From Rubrivivax sp. SCN 71-131 (GTDB lineage: Bacteria; Pseudomonadota; Gammaproteobacteria; Burkholderiales; Burkholderiaceae_C), in assembly GCA_001724995.1 (NCBI GenBank), contig MEFD01000014.1:62001-126000 (forward strand): a stretch of 64,000 bases of DNA, in the 5' to 3' direction. Below are positions 8,840 through 17,373 of the stretch, piece after piece. The notes beneath the pieces are model-generated. The model saw only the letters and a program-made list of their open reading frames with translations, made no database searches and was not told where the DNA came from. Positions within the stretch are counted from its first letter, which is position 1, and every line of letters starts with the position of its first letter. The position numbers and the translations under genes were made by a program.

Positions 8840-10173
8840 TTCAACTCTTCCTTGCGGATGCGCACGATCGGCGCGAGCACCGTCGGCAGGGCCTGCATCA
8901 GCGCCAGCGCCTTGTTCATGCGCCCTTCGGCGGTGTCGTGCGTGAGGATGATGAGGTCGGTCTGGTTCTCGCCCTCGCCGCTCTCGCGCTGCAGCACGGC
9001 GTCGATGCTGATGTCGTGTTCGGCCAGGATGCCGGTGATGCGCGCCAGCACGCCGGCCTCGTCGGCGACCACCAGGCGCAGGTAGAAGGCGGTCACCACG
9101 CCCTCGATCGGCAGGATCGGCGTGGCGGCGAGCGAGCCGGGCTGAAAGGCCAGGTGCGGGACGCGGTGGTGCGGGTCGGCGGTGTGCAGCCGCGTGATGT
9201 CGACCAGATCGGCGATGACGGCGCTCGCCGTCGGCTCGCTGCCCGCGCCCTTGCCGTAGTAGAGCGTGGTGCCCACCGCGTCGCCGTGCACGACGACGGC
9301 GTTCATCGCGCCCTCGACGTTGGCGATCAGCCGCTGCGCGGGCACCAGCGCCGGGTGCACGCGCAGCTCGATGCCGCCGCCACCGGCCCCGGCCTCGGCC
9401 AGGTCGTCGCGGCGCTTGGTGATGCCCAGCAGCTTGATGCGGTAGCCGAGCTGCTCGGCGTAGCGGATGTCGACCGCCTGCAACGCGGTGATGCCTTCGA
9501 CATGGGCCTTGTCGAACTGCACCGGGATGCCGAAGGCGATGGCGCTCATGATCGTCGCCTTGTGCGCCGCGTCCACGCCCTGGATGTCGAAGCTCGGGTC
9601 GGCCTCGGCATAGCCCAGGGCCTGCGCCTGCGCCAGCGCCTGCGCGAAATCCAGGCCCTTGGCGCGCATCTCGCTCAGGATGAAGTTGGTGGTGCCGTTG
9701 ATGATGCCGGCCACCCACTCGATGCGGTTGGCCGTCAGGCCCTCGCGCAGCGCCTTGATGATGGGGATGCCGCCGGCCACCGCTGCCTCGAAGGCGACGA
9801 TCACGCCCTTGGCGCGCGCGGCGGCGAAGATCTCGGTGCCGTGCACCGCCAGCAGCGCCTTGTTCGCCGTCACCACGTGCTTGCCGGCGGCAATCGCCTC
9901 CAGCACCAGCGCCTTGGCGATGCCGCAGCCGCCGATGAGCTCGATCACGATGTCGATCGCCGGGTCGGCAATCACCGCACGCGCATCACCGACGACGCGC
10001 GCCGCATCGCCGACGACCTCGCGCGCGCGCGCCTGATCGAGATCGGCCACCACGGTGATGGCGATCTCGCGCCCGGCGCGGCGGCGGATCTCCTCCTGGT
10101 TGCGCTGCAGGACCTTGAAGGTGCCGCTGCCGACGGTGCCGATGCCGAGCAGGCCGACCTGGATGGGTTTCAT
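8836..10173 (-). CDS. hom: Homoserine dehydrogenase with ACT domain
   Basis: This enzyme reduces aspartate semialdehyde to homoserine, the branch point towards threonine and methionine. The 445-residue protein opens with the NAD(P)-binding loop GLLGIGTVGSGT. It has the family signature in the middle (GYAEADPSFDIQGVDAAHK) and ends with an ACT domain (about residues 365-440), the usual site of threonine feedback. It precedes thrC with overlapping codons and follows alaA by 75 bases. This order is common in Burkholderiales. Confidence 0.96.
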   Translation of the reverse strand: MKPIQVGLLGIGTVGSGTFKVLQRNQEEIRRRAGREIAITVVADLDQARAREVVGDAARVVGDARAVIADPAIDIVIELIGGCGIAKALVLEAIAAGKHVVTANKALLAVHGTEIFAAARAKGVIVAFEAAVAGGIPIIKALREGLTANRIEWVAGIINGTTNFILSEMRAKGLDFAQALAQAQALGYAEADPSFDIQGVDAAHKATIMSAIAFGIPVQFDKAHVEGITALQAVDIRYAEQLGYRIKLLGITKRRDDLAEAGAGGGGIELRVHPALVPAQRLIANVEGAMNAVVVHGDAVGTTLYYGKGAGSEPTASAVIADLVDITRLHTADPHHRVPHLAFQPGSLAATPILPIEGVVTAFYLRLVVADEAGVLARITGILAEHDISIDAVLQRESGEGENQTDLIILTHDTAEGRMNKALALMQALPTVLAPIVRIRKEELN

Positions 10174-10248
10174 GAAAAGCCGTGGTGGGTGGAAGGAGGA
10201 CTCTTGTGCGGCGGCGGCACGCAGCCGCTGCCGCGCGCGCGGTTCGGT

Positions 10249-11481
10249 TCAGCGGCCGTGGCGGCGGCGGTAATGGGCGAGGAAGCGCCCGATGCGGCCC
10301 AGCGCCTCGGTGAGGTCGTCCACGCTCGGCAGGAAGACGAGCCGGAAGTGATCGGGTTCGGGCCAGTTGAAGCCGGTGCCCTGCACGATCAGCACCTTCT
10401 CGTCGGCGAGCAGGTCGTACGCGAACTGCTGGTCATCGGCGATCGGATAGAGCTTCGGGTCCAGGCGCGGAAACATGTAGAGCGAGGCCTTGGGCTTGAC
10501 CACGCTGATCCCGGGGATCGCACACAGCAGTTCGTAGGCGAGATCGCGCTGCCGGCACAGCCGCCCGCCGGGGGCGACCAGGTCCTTGATGCTCTGGTAG
10601 CCGCCGAGCGCCGTCTGGATGGCGAGCTGCCCGGGGGTGTTCGCGCACAGCCGCATCGAGGCCAGCATGTTCAGCCCCTCGATGTAGTCGCGCGCGCAGC
10701 GCTTGTCGCCCGAGACCACCATCCACCCGGCGCGAAAGCCGCAGGCGCGGTAGTTCTTCGACAGGCCGTTGAAGGTGACGAAGAGCACGTCGTCGGCCAG
10801 GCTGGCGATGCTCGTGTGCGTGTGGCCGTCGTAGAGCGTCTTGTCGTAGATCTCGTCGGCAAAGACGATGAGCTCGTGCCGGCGCGCGATCTCGACGAGT
10901 TCCTGCAGCAGGTCGTCGGGGTAGAGCGCACCGGTCGGGTTGTTCGGGTTGATGACGACGATGGCCTTCGTGCGCGGCGTCACCTTGGCGCGGATGTCGT
11001 CCAGGTCGGGCAGCCAGCCTGCGCCCTCGTCGCAGCGATAGTGCACCGGCGTGCCGCCGCTGAGCGAGGTCACGGCCGTGTGCAGCGGGTAGTCGGGGCT
11101 GGGAATCAGCACCTCGTCGCCGGCATCGAGCAGCGCGTTCATGCTCATCGCGATCAGCTCGGAGGCGCCGTTGCCGAGGTAGACGTCGTCCACGCCCACG
11201 CCCGCGATGCCCTTTTGCTGCGTGTAGTGCACGACCGCCTTGCGCGGCGCGAACAGGCCCTTGCTGTCGGTGTAGCCCGCGGCCTCCTGGCTCGGCAGGT
11301 TGCGGATCATGTCCTGCACGATCTCCTCGGGCGGCAGGAGCCCGAACGCCGCCACGTTGCCGATGTTCAGCTTGATGATCTTGTGGCCCTCGTCCTCCAT
11401 CAGCCGCGCCTTGTCGAGCACGGGCCCCCGGATGTCGTAGCCGACGCTGGCGAGCTTGGCGGACTTGGTGATGATCTTCAA
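10249..11481 (-). CDS. alaA: Alanine/valine-pyruvate type aminotransferase AlaA
   Basis: This 410-residue class I aminotransferase is of the AlaA type, which makes alanine from pyruvate and glutamate. The family start KSAKLASVGYDIRGPV is intact. The substrate/PLP motif is NPNNPTGALYP, and the Schiff-base lysine is in FNGLSKNYRACGFRAGW (about residue 241). It lies directly upstream of hom and thrC, as in many betaproteobacteria. Linkage to aspartate-family amino acid synthesis is positional only. Confidence 0.9.
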   Translation of the reverse strand: MKIITKSAKLASVGYDIRGPVLDKARLMEDEGHKIIKLNIGNVAAFGLLPPEEIVQDMIRNLPSQEAAGYTDSKGLFAPRKAVVHYTQQKGIAGVGVDDVYLGNGASELIAMSMNALLDAGDEVLIPSPDYPLHTAVTSLSGGTPVHYRCDEGAGWLPDLDDIRAKVTPRTKAIVVINPNNPTGALYPDDLLQELVEIARRHELIVFADEIYDKTLYDGHTHTSIASLADDVLFVTFNGLSKNYRACGFRAGWMVVSGDKRCARDYIEGLNMLASMRLCANTPGQLAIQTALGGYQSIKDLVAPGGRLCRQRDLAYELLCAIPGISVVKPKASLYMFPRLDPKLYPIADDQQFAYDLLADEKVLIVQGTGFNWPEPDHFRLVFLPSVDDLTEALGRIGRFLAHYRRRHGR

Positions 11482-11592
11482 GACGAACCTGCGTGCTGCA
11501 CTGCAAAACGTACAATTCTAGGCTGCCCGCCCTGGTCGCGCGCTGCAGTGTGGCAGCGCAGCAAGGCCGCTGCGGCCAGGACGCACCTGCCC

Positions 11593-11973
11593 TTGAAGTT
11601 CCAGCCCGAAACCGCCGCCGGCGTCAACACGATCAGCCGCCACGACCCCGAGCGCATCGTCATCGGGTCGACGGTGTTCGCGCACAGCCTGATCGTGCCC
11701 TGGCAGGGCGAGGTGCGCCGCTGGGAGGTCGCGCACTTCGACCAGTTGACGCCCGAGCACCTGGCGCCGCTGCTGGCGCTGCAGCCCGAACTGGTGATTC
11801 TCGGCAGCGGACGGCGCCTGCGCCTGGCGCCCGCCGCGCTCATGCGCGCGCTGATCGAGAGCCGCATCGGCTTCGAGTCCATGGACACTGCCGCTGCCTG
11901 CCGTACCTACAACGTGCTGGCCGGCGAACGCCGCCGCGTCGCGGCCGCGCTCATCCTCGAGCCGGGGCCTTGA
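11593..11973 (+). CDS. Mth938-like domain protein (DUF498)
   Basis: This is a 126-residue protein of the Mth938-like fold, found in bacteria, archaea and mitochondrial complex I assembly factor NDUFAF3. Its bacterial function is not settled. Typical features are the N-terminal MKFQPE start, RIVIGSTVFAHSLIVPW, the ELVILGSGRRLR core and late FESMDTAAACRTYNVL. The likely start is a TTG. A GTG at 11548 is in frame but would add a basic extension lacking family similarity. It is divergent from alaA and sits upstream of bcp. Confidence 0.75.
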   Translation: MKFQPETAAGVNTISRHDPERIVIGSTVFAHSLIVPWQGEVRRWEVAHFDQLTPEHLAPLLALQPELVILGSGRRLRLAPAALMRALIESRIGFESMDTAAACRTYNVLAGERRRVAAALILEPGP

Positions 11974-12008
11974 AGCCCGCGGCCCGAAACACGCCGCAGG
12001 CGGTGTCT

Positions 12009-12068
12009 TAGGGGCGGCTTGACGCGCACTTTATAATGCGCGATTGAGTCGCTTGCGGCGCGACTTTT
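12009..12068 (+). promoter_or_regulatory. bcp promoter with leader hairpin
   Basis: A perfect -10 TATAAT (12032-12037) stands out in this GC-rich sequence, although no good -35 lies 16-18 bases upstream. Transcription would start near 12044. Immediately after, AGTCGC (12047-12052) and GCGACT (12060-12065) form a six-pair hairpin followed by TTTT. This resembles a small terminator in the leader of bcp. Confidence 0.6.
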
Positions 12069-12085
12069 GCCGAGAACAGCCATCC

Positions 12086-12562
12086 ATGACGCCTGTAGTC
12101 AACAAAGCCCTTCCGGAATTCGAAGCGCACGCCACCGGCGGCGTGAAGGTCACCCCGCAGTCACACCTCGGCCAGGCCGTGGTGCTCTACTTCTACCCGA
12201 AGGACGGGACGCCGGGCTGCACCACCGAGGCGATGCAGTTCCGTGACCGCTACAAGGACTTCCAGAAGGCCGGTGCCGTGGTCTTCGGTGTCTCGCGCGA
12301 CAACATGGCCTCGCACGACAAGTTCAAGCAGAACCTCGAACTGCCCTTCGAGCTGATCGCCGACACGGAAGAGAAGCTCTGCCACATGTTCGGCGTCGTG
12401 AAGAACAAGATCATGTACGGCAAGAAGGTCAAGGGCATCGAGCGCAGCACCTTCCTCATCGACGCCGAGGGCGTGATGCGTGCCGAGTGGCGCGGCATCA
12501 AGGTCACCGGCCACGTCGACGAGGTGTTGAAGGCGGTGAAGTCGCTGAAGAAGGCCGCCTGA
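12086..12562 (+). CDS. bcp: Peroxiredoxin PrxQ/Bcp
   Basis: This is a thiol peroxidase of the bacterioferritin-comigratory-protein family that removes hydrogen peroxide and organic peroxides with reducing power from thioredoxin. The 158-residue protein has the peroxidatic Cys45 in GTPGCTTE. The usual resolving cysteine five residues later is replaced by Met50 (EAMQFRD). Another cysteine, Cys99 (EKLCHMFG), could serve instead, or the enzyme may work as a 1-Cys type. It has its own promoter and a strong terminator, so it is probably monocistronic. Confidence 0.94.
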   Translation: MTPVVNKALPEFEAHATGGVKVTPQSHLGQAVVLYFYPKDGTPGCTTEAMQFRDRYKDFQKAGAVVFGVSRDNMASHDKFKQNLELPFELIADTEEKLCHMFGVVKNKIMYGKKVKGIERSTFLIDAEGVMRAEWRGIKVTGHVDEVLKAVKSLKKAA

Positions 12563-12630
12563 CATCGACATCCCGACCTCCGGCCACCGCGGCGTGGCCT
12601 GCCCCGCCCCCCCGTGCCTTCCCAACGCCA

Positions 12631-12657
12631 GCCGTGCAGCATGCTGCACGGCTTTTT
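12631..12657 (+). terminator. Rho-independent terminator after bcp
   Basis: GCCGTGCAG (12631-12639), loop CATG and CTGCACGGC (12644-12652) form a perfect nine-pair GC-rich stem. TTTTT follows at 12653-12657. It lies 69 bases after the bcp stop and ends that transcript before phoH. Confidence 0.9.
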
Positions 12658-12678
12658 CGTCTCCGAGCCCACGCGACC

Positions 12679-14433
12679 ATGCCTCTGCCCAAGCCCCCTG
12701 CCAAGAAGGGTGACCTGCTGCCCACCGCCGAACTGGACATGCCGGCGCCCGCGCGCAGCGACAAGCGCGCCCAGAAGGCGCGCGTGGCTGCCGCACCCGA
12801 GGACGCGCTCGCGCTTTTCGACGAGCGGCTGCAGCACGCTGCGGTGGCCCCGGCCGGCAAGGCCACGCGCTCGCCGGCGCCGGCGGCCACGACCGCAGCC
12901 GCGGTGACCGGCACCGCCGGCACGCGCACTGCACCCCCCGCACCGGTCGCGCCATCGCCCGCGATGCCGGCTGCCGCGTCCTCCGCACCCGCGTCGGCAG
13001 CGCGGCCCCGCGGCCGACGCATGCGCGACAACGCGACGGCCAAGCTCTTCGTGCTCGACACCAACGTGCTGTTGCACGATCCGACCTCGCTGTTCCGCTT
13101 CGAGGAGCACGACATCTTCCTGCCGATGATCACGCTGGAGGAACTCGACGGTCACAAGAAGGGCATGAGCGAGGTCGCGCGCAACGCGCGCCAGGTCAGC
13201 CGCGAGCTCGACGCGCTGGCGCGCCTGCAGGACCAGCAAGGCGCACTCGACGCCAAGGCCGGCGTCGCGCTGGCGATGACCGGCCACCGCGAGGCCGGCG
13301 GCAAGCTCTTCTTCCAGACCACGCCGCTGGACGGGCGGCTGCCTGCGGCGCTGCCGCAGGGCAAGGCCGACAACCAGATCCTGGCCGTGGTGCAGGCGCT
13401 GCGCGAGCTGCACCCCGCGCGCGAGGTGGTGCTGGTGTCCAAGGACATCAACATGCGCATCAAGGCGCGTGCGCTGGGCCTGGCCGCGGAGGACTACTTC
13501 AACGACAAGACGCTCGAGGACGGGGACCTGCTCTACACCGGCGTGCTGCCGCTGCCCGCCGACTTCTGGGAGCGCCACGGCAAGACGATGGAGAGCTGGA
13601 CGCAGGGCGGCCACACCTTCTATCGCATCAGCGGGCCGCTGGTGCCGGTGCTGCTGGTGAACCAGTTCGTCTACCTCGAGGCCCCGGGCGCGGCACCGCT
13701 GTACGCGCGCGTGGCCGAGATCACCGGCAAGACCGCGGTGCTGAAGACGCTGCGCGACTACACGCACGGCAAGAACGCGGTGTGGGGCGTGACGGCGAGG
13801 AACCGCGAGCAGAACTTCGCCCTCAACCTGCTGATGGACCCGGAGTGCGACTTCGTCACGCTCGCCGGCACGGCGGGCACCGGCAAGACGCTGATGACGC
13901 TCGCCGCGGGCCTGGCGCAGGTGCTGGACGAGCGTCGCTACAGCGAGATCATCGTCACCCGCGTCACCGTGCCGGTGGGCGAGGACATCGGCTTCCTTCC
14001 CGGCGACGAGCAGGAGAAGATGGGCCCGTGGATGGGTGCGCTGGACGACAACCTCGAGGTCCTCGCGCGCACCGACAGCAGCGCCGGCGAGTGGGGCCGC
14101 GCCGCGACCAACGACCTCGTGCGCAGCAAGATCAAGATCAAGAGCCTGAACTTCATGCGCGGGCGCACCTTCCTCGCCAAGTACGTGATCCTCGACGAGG
14201 CGCAGAACCTCACGCCCAAGCAGATGAAGACGCTGGTCACGCGCGCCGGCCCGGGCACGAAGATCGTCTGCCTGGGCAACCTCGCGCAGATCGACACGCC
14301 CTACCTCACCGAAGGCTCAAGCGGCCTCACCTACGCCGTCGACCGCTTCAAGGGCTGGCCGCACGGCGGCCACGTCACGCTCGCCCGCGGCGAGCGCTCG
14401 CGGCTGGCCGACTTCGCCAGCGAAGTGCTGTAG
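12679..14433 (+). CDS. PIN domain-PhoH ATPase protein
   Basis: This 584-residue protein fuses a PIN-type ribonuclease domain to a PhoH-like ATPase, the arrangement called PhoH2/YlaK. An Ala/Pro-rich linker (residues 1-110) is followed by the PIN domain starting LFVLDTNVLLHDP, with acidic residues for metal binding. The PhoH part has Walker A GTAGTGKT (about residue 397) and Walker B YVILDEAQNLT. Such proteins have been reported to act as RNA-unwinding nucleases, but the physiological target is unknown. The bcp-phoH order is common in related genomes. The stop is followed by a GC hairpin. Confidence 0.88.
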   Translation: MPLPKPPAKKGDLLPTAELDMPAPARSDKRAQKARVAAAPEDALALFDERLQHAAVAPAGKATRSPAPAATTAAAVTGTAGTRTAPPAPVAPSPAMPAAASSAPASAARPRGRRMRDNATAKLFVLDTNVLLHDPTSLFRFEEHDIFLPMITLEELDGHKKGMSEVARNARQVSRELDALARLQDQQGALDAKAGVALAMTGHREAGGKLFFQTTPLDGRLPAALPQGKADNQILAVVQALRELHPAREVVLVSKDINMRIKARALGLAAEDYFNDKTLEDGDLLYTGVLPLPADFWERHGKTMESWTQGGHTFYRISGPLVPVLLVNQFVYLEAPGAAPLYARVAEITGKTAVLKTLRDYTHGKNAVWGVTARNREQNFALNLLMDPECDFVTLAGTAGTGKTLMTLAAGLAQVLDERRYSEIIVTRVTVPVGEDIGFLPGDEQEKMGPWMGALDDNLEVLARTDSSAGEWGRAATNDLVRSKIKIKSLNFMRGRTFLAKYVILDEAQNLTPKQMKTLVTRAGPGTKIVCLGNLAQIDTPYLTEGSSGLTYAVDRFKGWPHGGHVTLARGERSRLADFASEVL

Positions 14434-14435
14434 CA

Positions 14436-14451
14436 GCCCCCGCGCGGGGGC
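14436..14451. terminator. GC hairpin between convergent phoH and prpE
   Basis: GCCCCC, loop GCGC and GGGGGC form a six-pair stem three bases after the phoH stop. It has no T-run on either side, so it may be a weak or Rho-assisted terminator, or only an mRNA 3' stabiliser. Confidence 0.4.
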
Positions 14452-14500
14452 CAGCCATGCACTTGCGCGGTGCGCAGGCGCGCGGGCGCGCCGCGACGCC

Positions 14501-16426
14501 TCAGGCCTGTCCCGGCGTCACCAGTTTGACGATCTGCTGCAGTGCGCCCGGGTCCTCGATCGTCGTCAGGTCGCCGGGGTCGCGCTGCTCGCACACGGCC
14601 TGGATCGCGCGACGCAGCAGCTTGCCCGATCGCGTCTTCGGCAGCACGGTGACGAAGCGCACGCGCGCCGGCCGCGCCACGGCGCCGAGCTGCTCCTCGA
14701 CGACCTTCATGATCTCGCCCTCGTGCTTCAGGGCAAGTTCGGGCGTGGCGGCCTTCGTGCCGTCCTTGAGCACGGCGAAGGCCATCGCCACCTGGCCCTT
14801 GAGCGCATCGGCCACGCCGACCACCGCCACCTCGGCGACGTTGGCGTGGCTGGAGATGCTCTCCTCGATCTCGCGCGTGCCCAGGCGGTGTCCGGCGACG
14901 TTGATGACGTCGTCGGTGCGGCCGAGGATGAAGTAGTAGCCCTCCTCGTCGCGGATGCCCCAGTCGAAGGTGCTGTAGACCATGCGCCCGGGGATCGTCT
15001 TCCAGTAGGTCTCGACGAAGCGCGCATCGTCGCGCCACACGGTCTGCATGCAGCCCGGCGGCAGCGGTCCCTCGATCGCCAGCACGCCCTTCTGGTTGGC
15101 GCCGGTGAGCTCACGGCCGCTGGCCTCGTCGATGAGCTTGACGTCGTAGCCGAAGACGGCGCGGCCCGGCGAGCCGAACTTGGCGCGCTGTGGCTCGACG
15201 CCGTTGCACAGCGTCAGGATCGGCCAGCCGGTCTCGGTCTGCCAGTAGTTGTCGATGACGGGCTTGCCCAGCGCGTCGGCGATCCAGCGCGCCGTCGGCT
15301 CGTCCAGCGGCTCGCCGGCGAGGAAGAGCGTGCGCAGCGACGACAGATCGTGCCGGCTGAGCGCCGCCGGATCCTGCTTCTTCAGCACGCGCACCGCCGT
15401 GGGCGCGCTGAACATCACCGTCACCTTGTACTTCTCGACCAGGCTCCACCAGATTGCCGCGTCCGGGCGGATCGGCAGGCCCTCGTACATGAGCGTCGCC
15501 ATGCCCGCGATCAGCGGGCCGTAGACGATGTAGCTGTGGCCCACGACCCAGCCGATGTCGCTGGTGCTGAAGTAGGTCTCGCCCGCCTGGCCGCAGAAGA
15601 TGTGCTTCATGCTGGCGGCCAGCGCCACCGCGTAGCCACCGGTGTCGCGCTGCACGCCCTTGGGCCGTCCGGTCGTGCCCGAGGTGTAGAGCGTGTAGCT
15701 CGGGTGCGTGGCCTCGACCCACTCGCAGGGCACCTGCGCGTGCAGGTGGCGCTCGCGCAGCGCCGCCCAGTCCTCGTCGCGACCGGCGACGCGGTCGAAG
15801 GCGACGAGGCCGCGGTCGACCATCAGCACCTTGGCCGGCTTGTGGCTGGAGAGCTTGATCGCCTCGTCCAGCAGCGGCTTGTAGGGCACGACCTTGCCGC
15901 CGCGGCTGCCGGCGTCGGCGCTGACGATCAGCACCGGATCGGCGTCGTCGATGCGGCTGGCCAGGCTCACGCTGGCGAAGCCGCCGAAGACGACCGAGTG
16001 CAAGGCCCCGATGCGGGCGCAGGCCAGCATCGCGACGGTGGCCTCCGGGATCATCGGCATGTAGACGAGCACGCGGTCGCCCTTCTTCACGCCCAGGGCC
16101 TTCAGCGCTGCGGCCATGCGCTGCACTTCGTCATGCAGTTCGCGGAAGCTGTAGACGCGTTCCTGCCCGGTCTCGGTGGAGACGAAGACGAGCGCGTTCT
16201 GGTCGGCGCGCGCGGCCAGGTGGCGATCGACCGCGTTGTGGCAGAGGTTGGTCGTGCCGCCCACGAACCATTGCGCGAACGGCGGATTCGCGTAGTCGCA
16301 CACCGTCGTGAACGGCGTATGCCAGTCGATCAGCTGCGCCTGCTCGCGCCAGAAGGCGTCGCGGTCCTCGATCGAGCGGCGATAGAAGTCGGCGTAGTGC
16401 GTGTCCGCGGCTTGCGTGATCGTCAT
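14501..16426 (-). CDS. prpE: Propionyl-CoA synthetase (acyl-CoA synthetase)
   Basis: This AMP-forming acyl-CoA synthetase of 641 residues activates propionate (and probably acetate) to the CoA ester. It shows the adenylation motif YTSGTTGRPKG, the DNYWQTETGWPI motif and the catalytic lysine in TRSGKLLRR. Several stretches (SDIGWVVGHSYIVYGPL, MYEGLPIRPDAAIWW, APTAVRVLKKQDP) match PrpE better than acetyl-CoA synthetase AcsA. The start is set by AGGAGA eight bases upstream of the ATG. No methylcitrate-cycle genes are adjacent. Substrate preference is inferred from sequence only. Confidence 0.85.
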   Translation of the reverse strand: MTITQAADTHYADFYRRSIEDRDAFWREQAQLIDWHTPFTTVCDYANPPFAQWFVGGTTNLCHNAVDRHLAARADQNALVFVSTETGQERVYSFRELHDEVQRMAAALKALGVKKGDRVLVYMPMIPEATVAMLACARIGALHSVVFGGFASVSLASRIDDADPVLIVSADAGSRGGKVVPYKPLLDEAIKLSSHKPAKVLMVDRGLVAFDRVAGRDEDWAALRERHLHAQVPCEWVEATHPSYTLYTSGTTGRPKGVQRDTGGYAVALAASMKHIFCGQAGETYFSTSDIGWVVGHSYIVYGPLIAGMATLMYEGLPIRPDAAIWWSLVEKYKVTVMFSAPTAVRVLKKQDPAALSRHDLSSLRTLFLAGEPLDEPTARWIADALGKPVIDNYWQTETGWPILTLCNGVEPQRAKFGSPGRAVFGYDVKLIDEASGRELTGANQKGVLAIEGPLPPGCMQTVWRDDARFVETYWKTIPGRMVYSTFDWGIRDEEGYYFILGRTDDVINVAGHRLGTREIEESISSHANVAEVAVVGVADALKGQVAMAFAVLKDGTKAATPELALKHEGEIMKVVEEQLGAVARPARVRFVTVLPKTRSGKLLRRAIQAVCEQRDPGDLTTIEDPGALQQIVKLVTPGQA

Positions 16427-16580
16427 GCTGCTGTCTCCTGGAACTCGCGGCCGGCGCGGCGGGTCGTCGGCGCCGGCCCGAAGCATTGGGGCCGAATGCG
16501 CTGACGCGCACCTGACGAGCGCCTTGCAAAGACGCTGCCTCCGCATCGTCGAAGCGGCAAGTATCGCGCCCGGGCACGCG

Positions 16581-16610
16581 TTGACATGGCCGCGACGCCC
16601 GACCTATCCT
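16581..16610 (+). promoter_or_regulatory. Sigma-70 promoter for the NlpC/P60 gene
   Basis: A perfect -35 TTGACA (16581-16586) is followed after 18 bases by TATCCT (16605-16610), 75 bases before the chosen start. The rest of the 16427-16685 gap, divergent from prpE, shows no other clear element. Confidence 0.6.
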
Positions 16611-16685
16611 CTGCGGCTTGAAGCACAATTGGCCCATGCCCGCATGAGCTCCGCCCGGGCGTTCGACGCCCGGGCAACCCCACGG

Positions 16686-17333
16686 ATGCCTATGCCTTGT
16701 CGCACGCGGCTTCGCCTGCCCATTCGCCTGCCTCTGCGCCTGTTCCTGGTCGCTTCGCTCGCCGCGGCGGCGGCAACGGTCGCGCACAGCGCCCCCGACG
16801 AAGGCAGCGTGGACGAGCGCGCCGACCTGGTCCTGCAGTTGCTTCAGGAGCGCGGCCTGCTGGCGCCGACCATGAGCACCGACACGCGCGTGCTCGCGCG
16901 TCGGGTGCGCGACGCCGCCTCCGATCTCGTCGTCTCGGCGATGAGCTTCCTCGGCGTGGCCTACCGCCGAGGCGGCAATTCGGCCGAAGAGGGCTTCGAC
17001 TGCAGCGGCTTCACGCGCCACATCTTCGAGCTCAGCGTCGGCCTGGTGCTGCCTCGGCGCGCCGACGAGCAGGCCCGGCTCGCCGGACTGAGCCAGGTCG
17101 AGCGCGACCAGCTTCAGCCTGGCGACCTGGTGTTCTTCAACACCATGCGGCGCGCCTTCAGCCACGTCGGGATCTACGTCGGCGGCGGCAAGTTCATCCA
17201 CTCGCCGCGCTCCGGCGCCCGCGTGCGTGTCGAGGACATGGGCGGCGCGTACTGGAGCCGGCGCTACGACGGCGCGCGCCGTGCGGCGCTGGATCGGGTC
17301 GGCGACCCCGAGGGCGCGTACCTCAAGCCCTGA
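16686..17333 (+). CDS. Secreted NlpC/P60 peptidoglycan endopeptidase
   Basis: This is a 215-residue exported cysteine peptidase of the NlpC/P60 family, which cuts peptide cross-links in the cell wall. Residues 1-35 form a signal peptide with a basic Arg-rich start and the hydrophobic run [18 protein letters not shown]. The catalytic cysteine is in [11 protein letters not shown] and the histidine in [16 protein letters not shown]. Alternative ATGs at 16644 and 16692 exist. The chosen one gives the most natural signal peptide. It is followed 40 bases later by moaA, to which it has no obvious functional link. Confidence 0.85.
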   Translation: MPMPCRTRLRLPIRLPLRLFLVASLAAAAATVAHSAPDEGSVDERADLVLQLLQERGLLAPTMSTDTRVLARRVRDAASDLVVSAMSFLGVAYRRGGNSAEEGFDCSGFTRHIFELSVGLVLPRRADEQARLAGLSQVERDQLQPGDLVFFNTMRRAFSHVGIYVGGGKFIHSPRSGARVRVEDMGGAYWSRRYDGARRAALDRVGDPEGAYLKP

Positions 17334-17373
17334 CGCCGCGAGGGCCGACCGAGGGCGGCACAATGGGCGCATC

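Noticed and set aside
8938..11973. A 1011-codon open frame on the plus strand, antisense to hom and alaA
   Set aside because: Both genes on the minus strand are well recognised. The antisense frame is an effect of high GC content, with low-complexity His/Arg/Gly-rich translation and no known domain. Only its last 127 codons (Mth938-like gene) are real.
14501..16426. Assignment as acetyl-CoA synthetase AcsA
   Set aside because: Segment motifs (MYEGLPIRPDAAIWW, VLKKQDP, DNYWQTETGWP) match propionyl-CoA synthetase better. Acetate activation remains possible.
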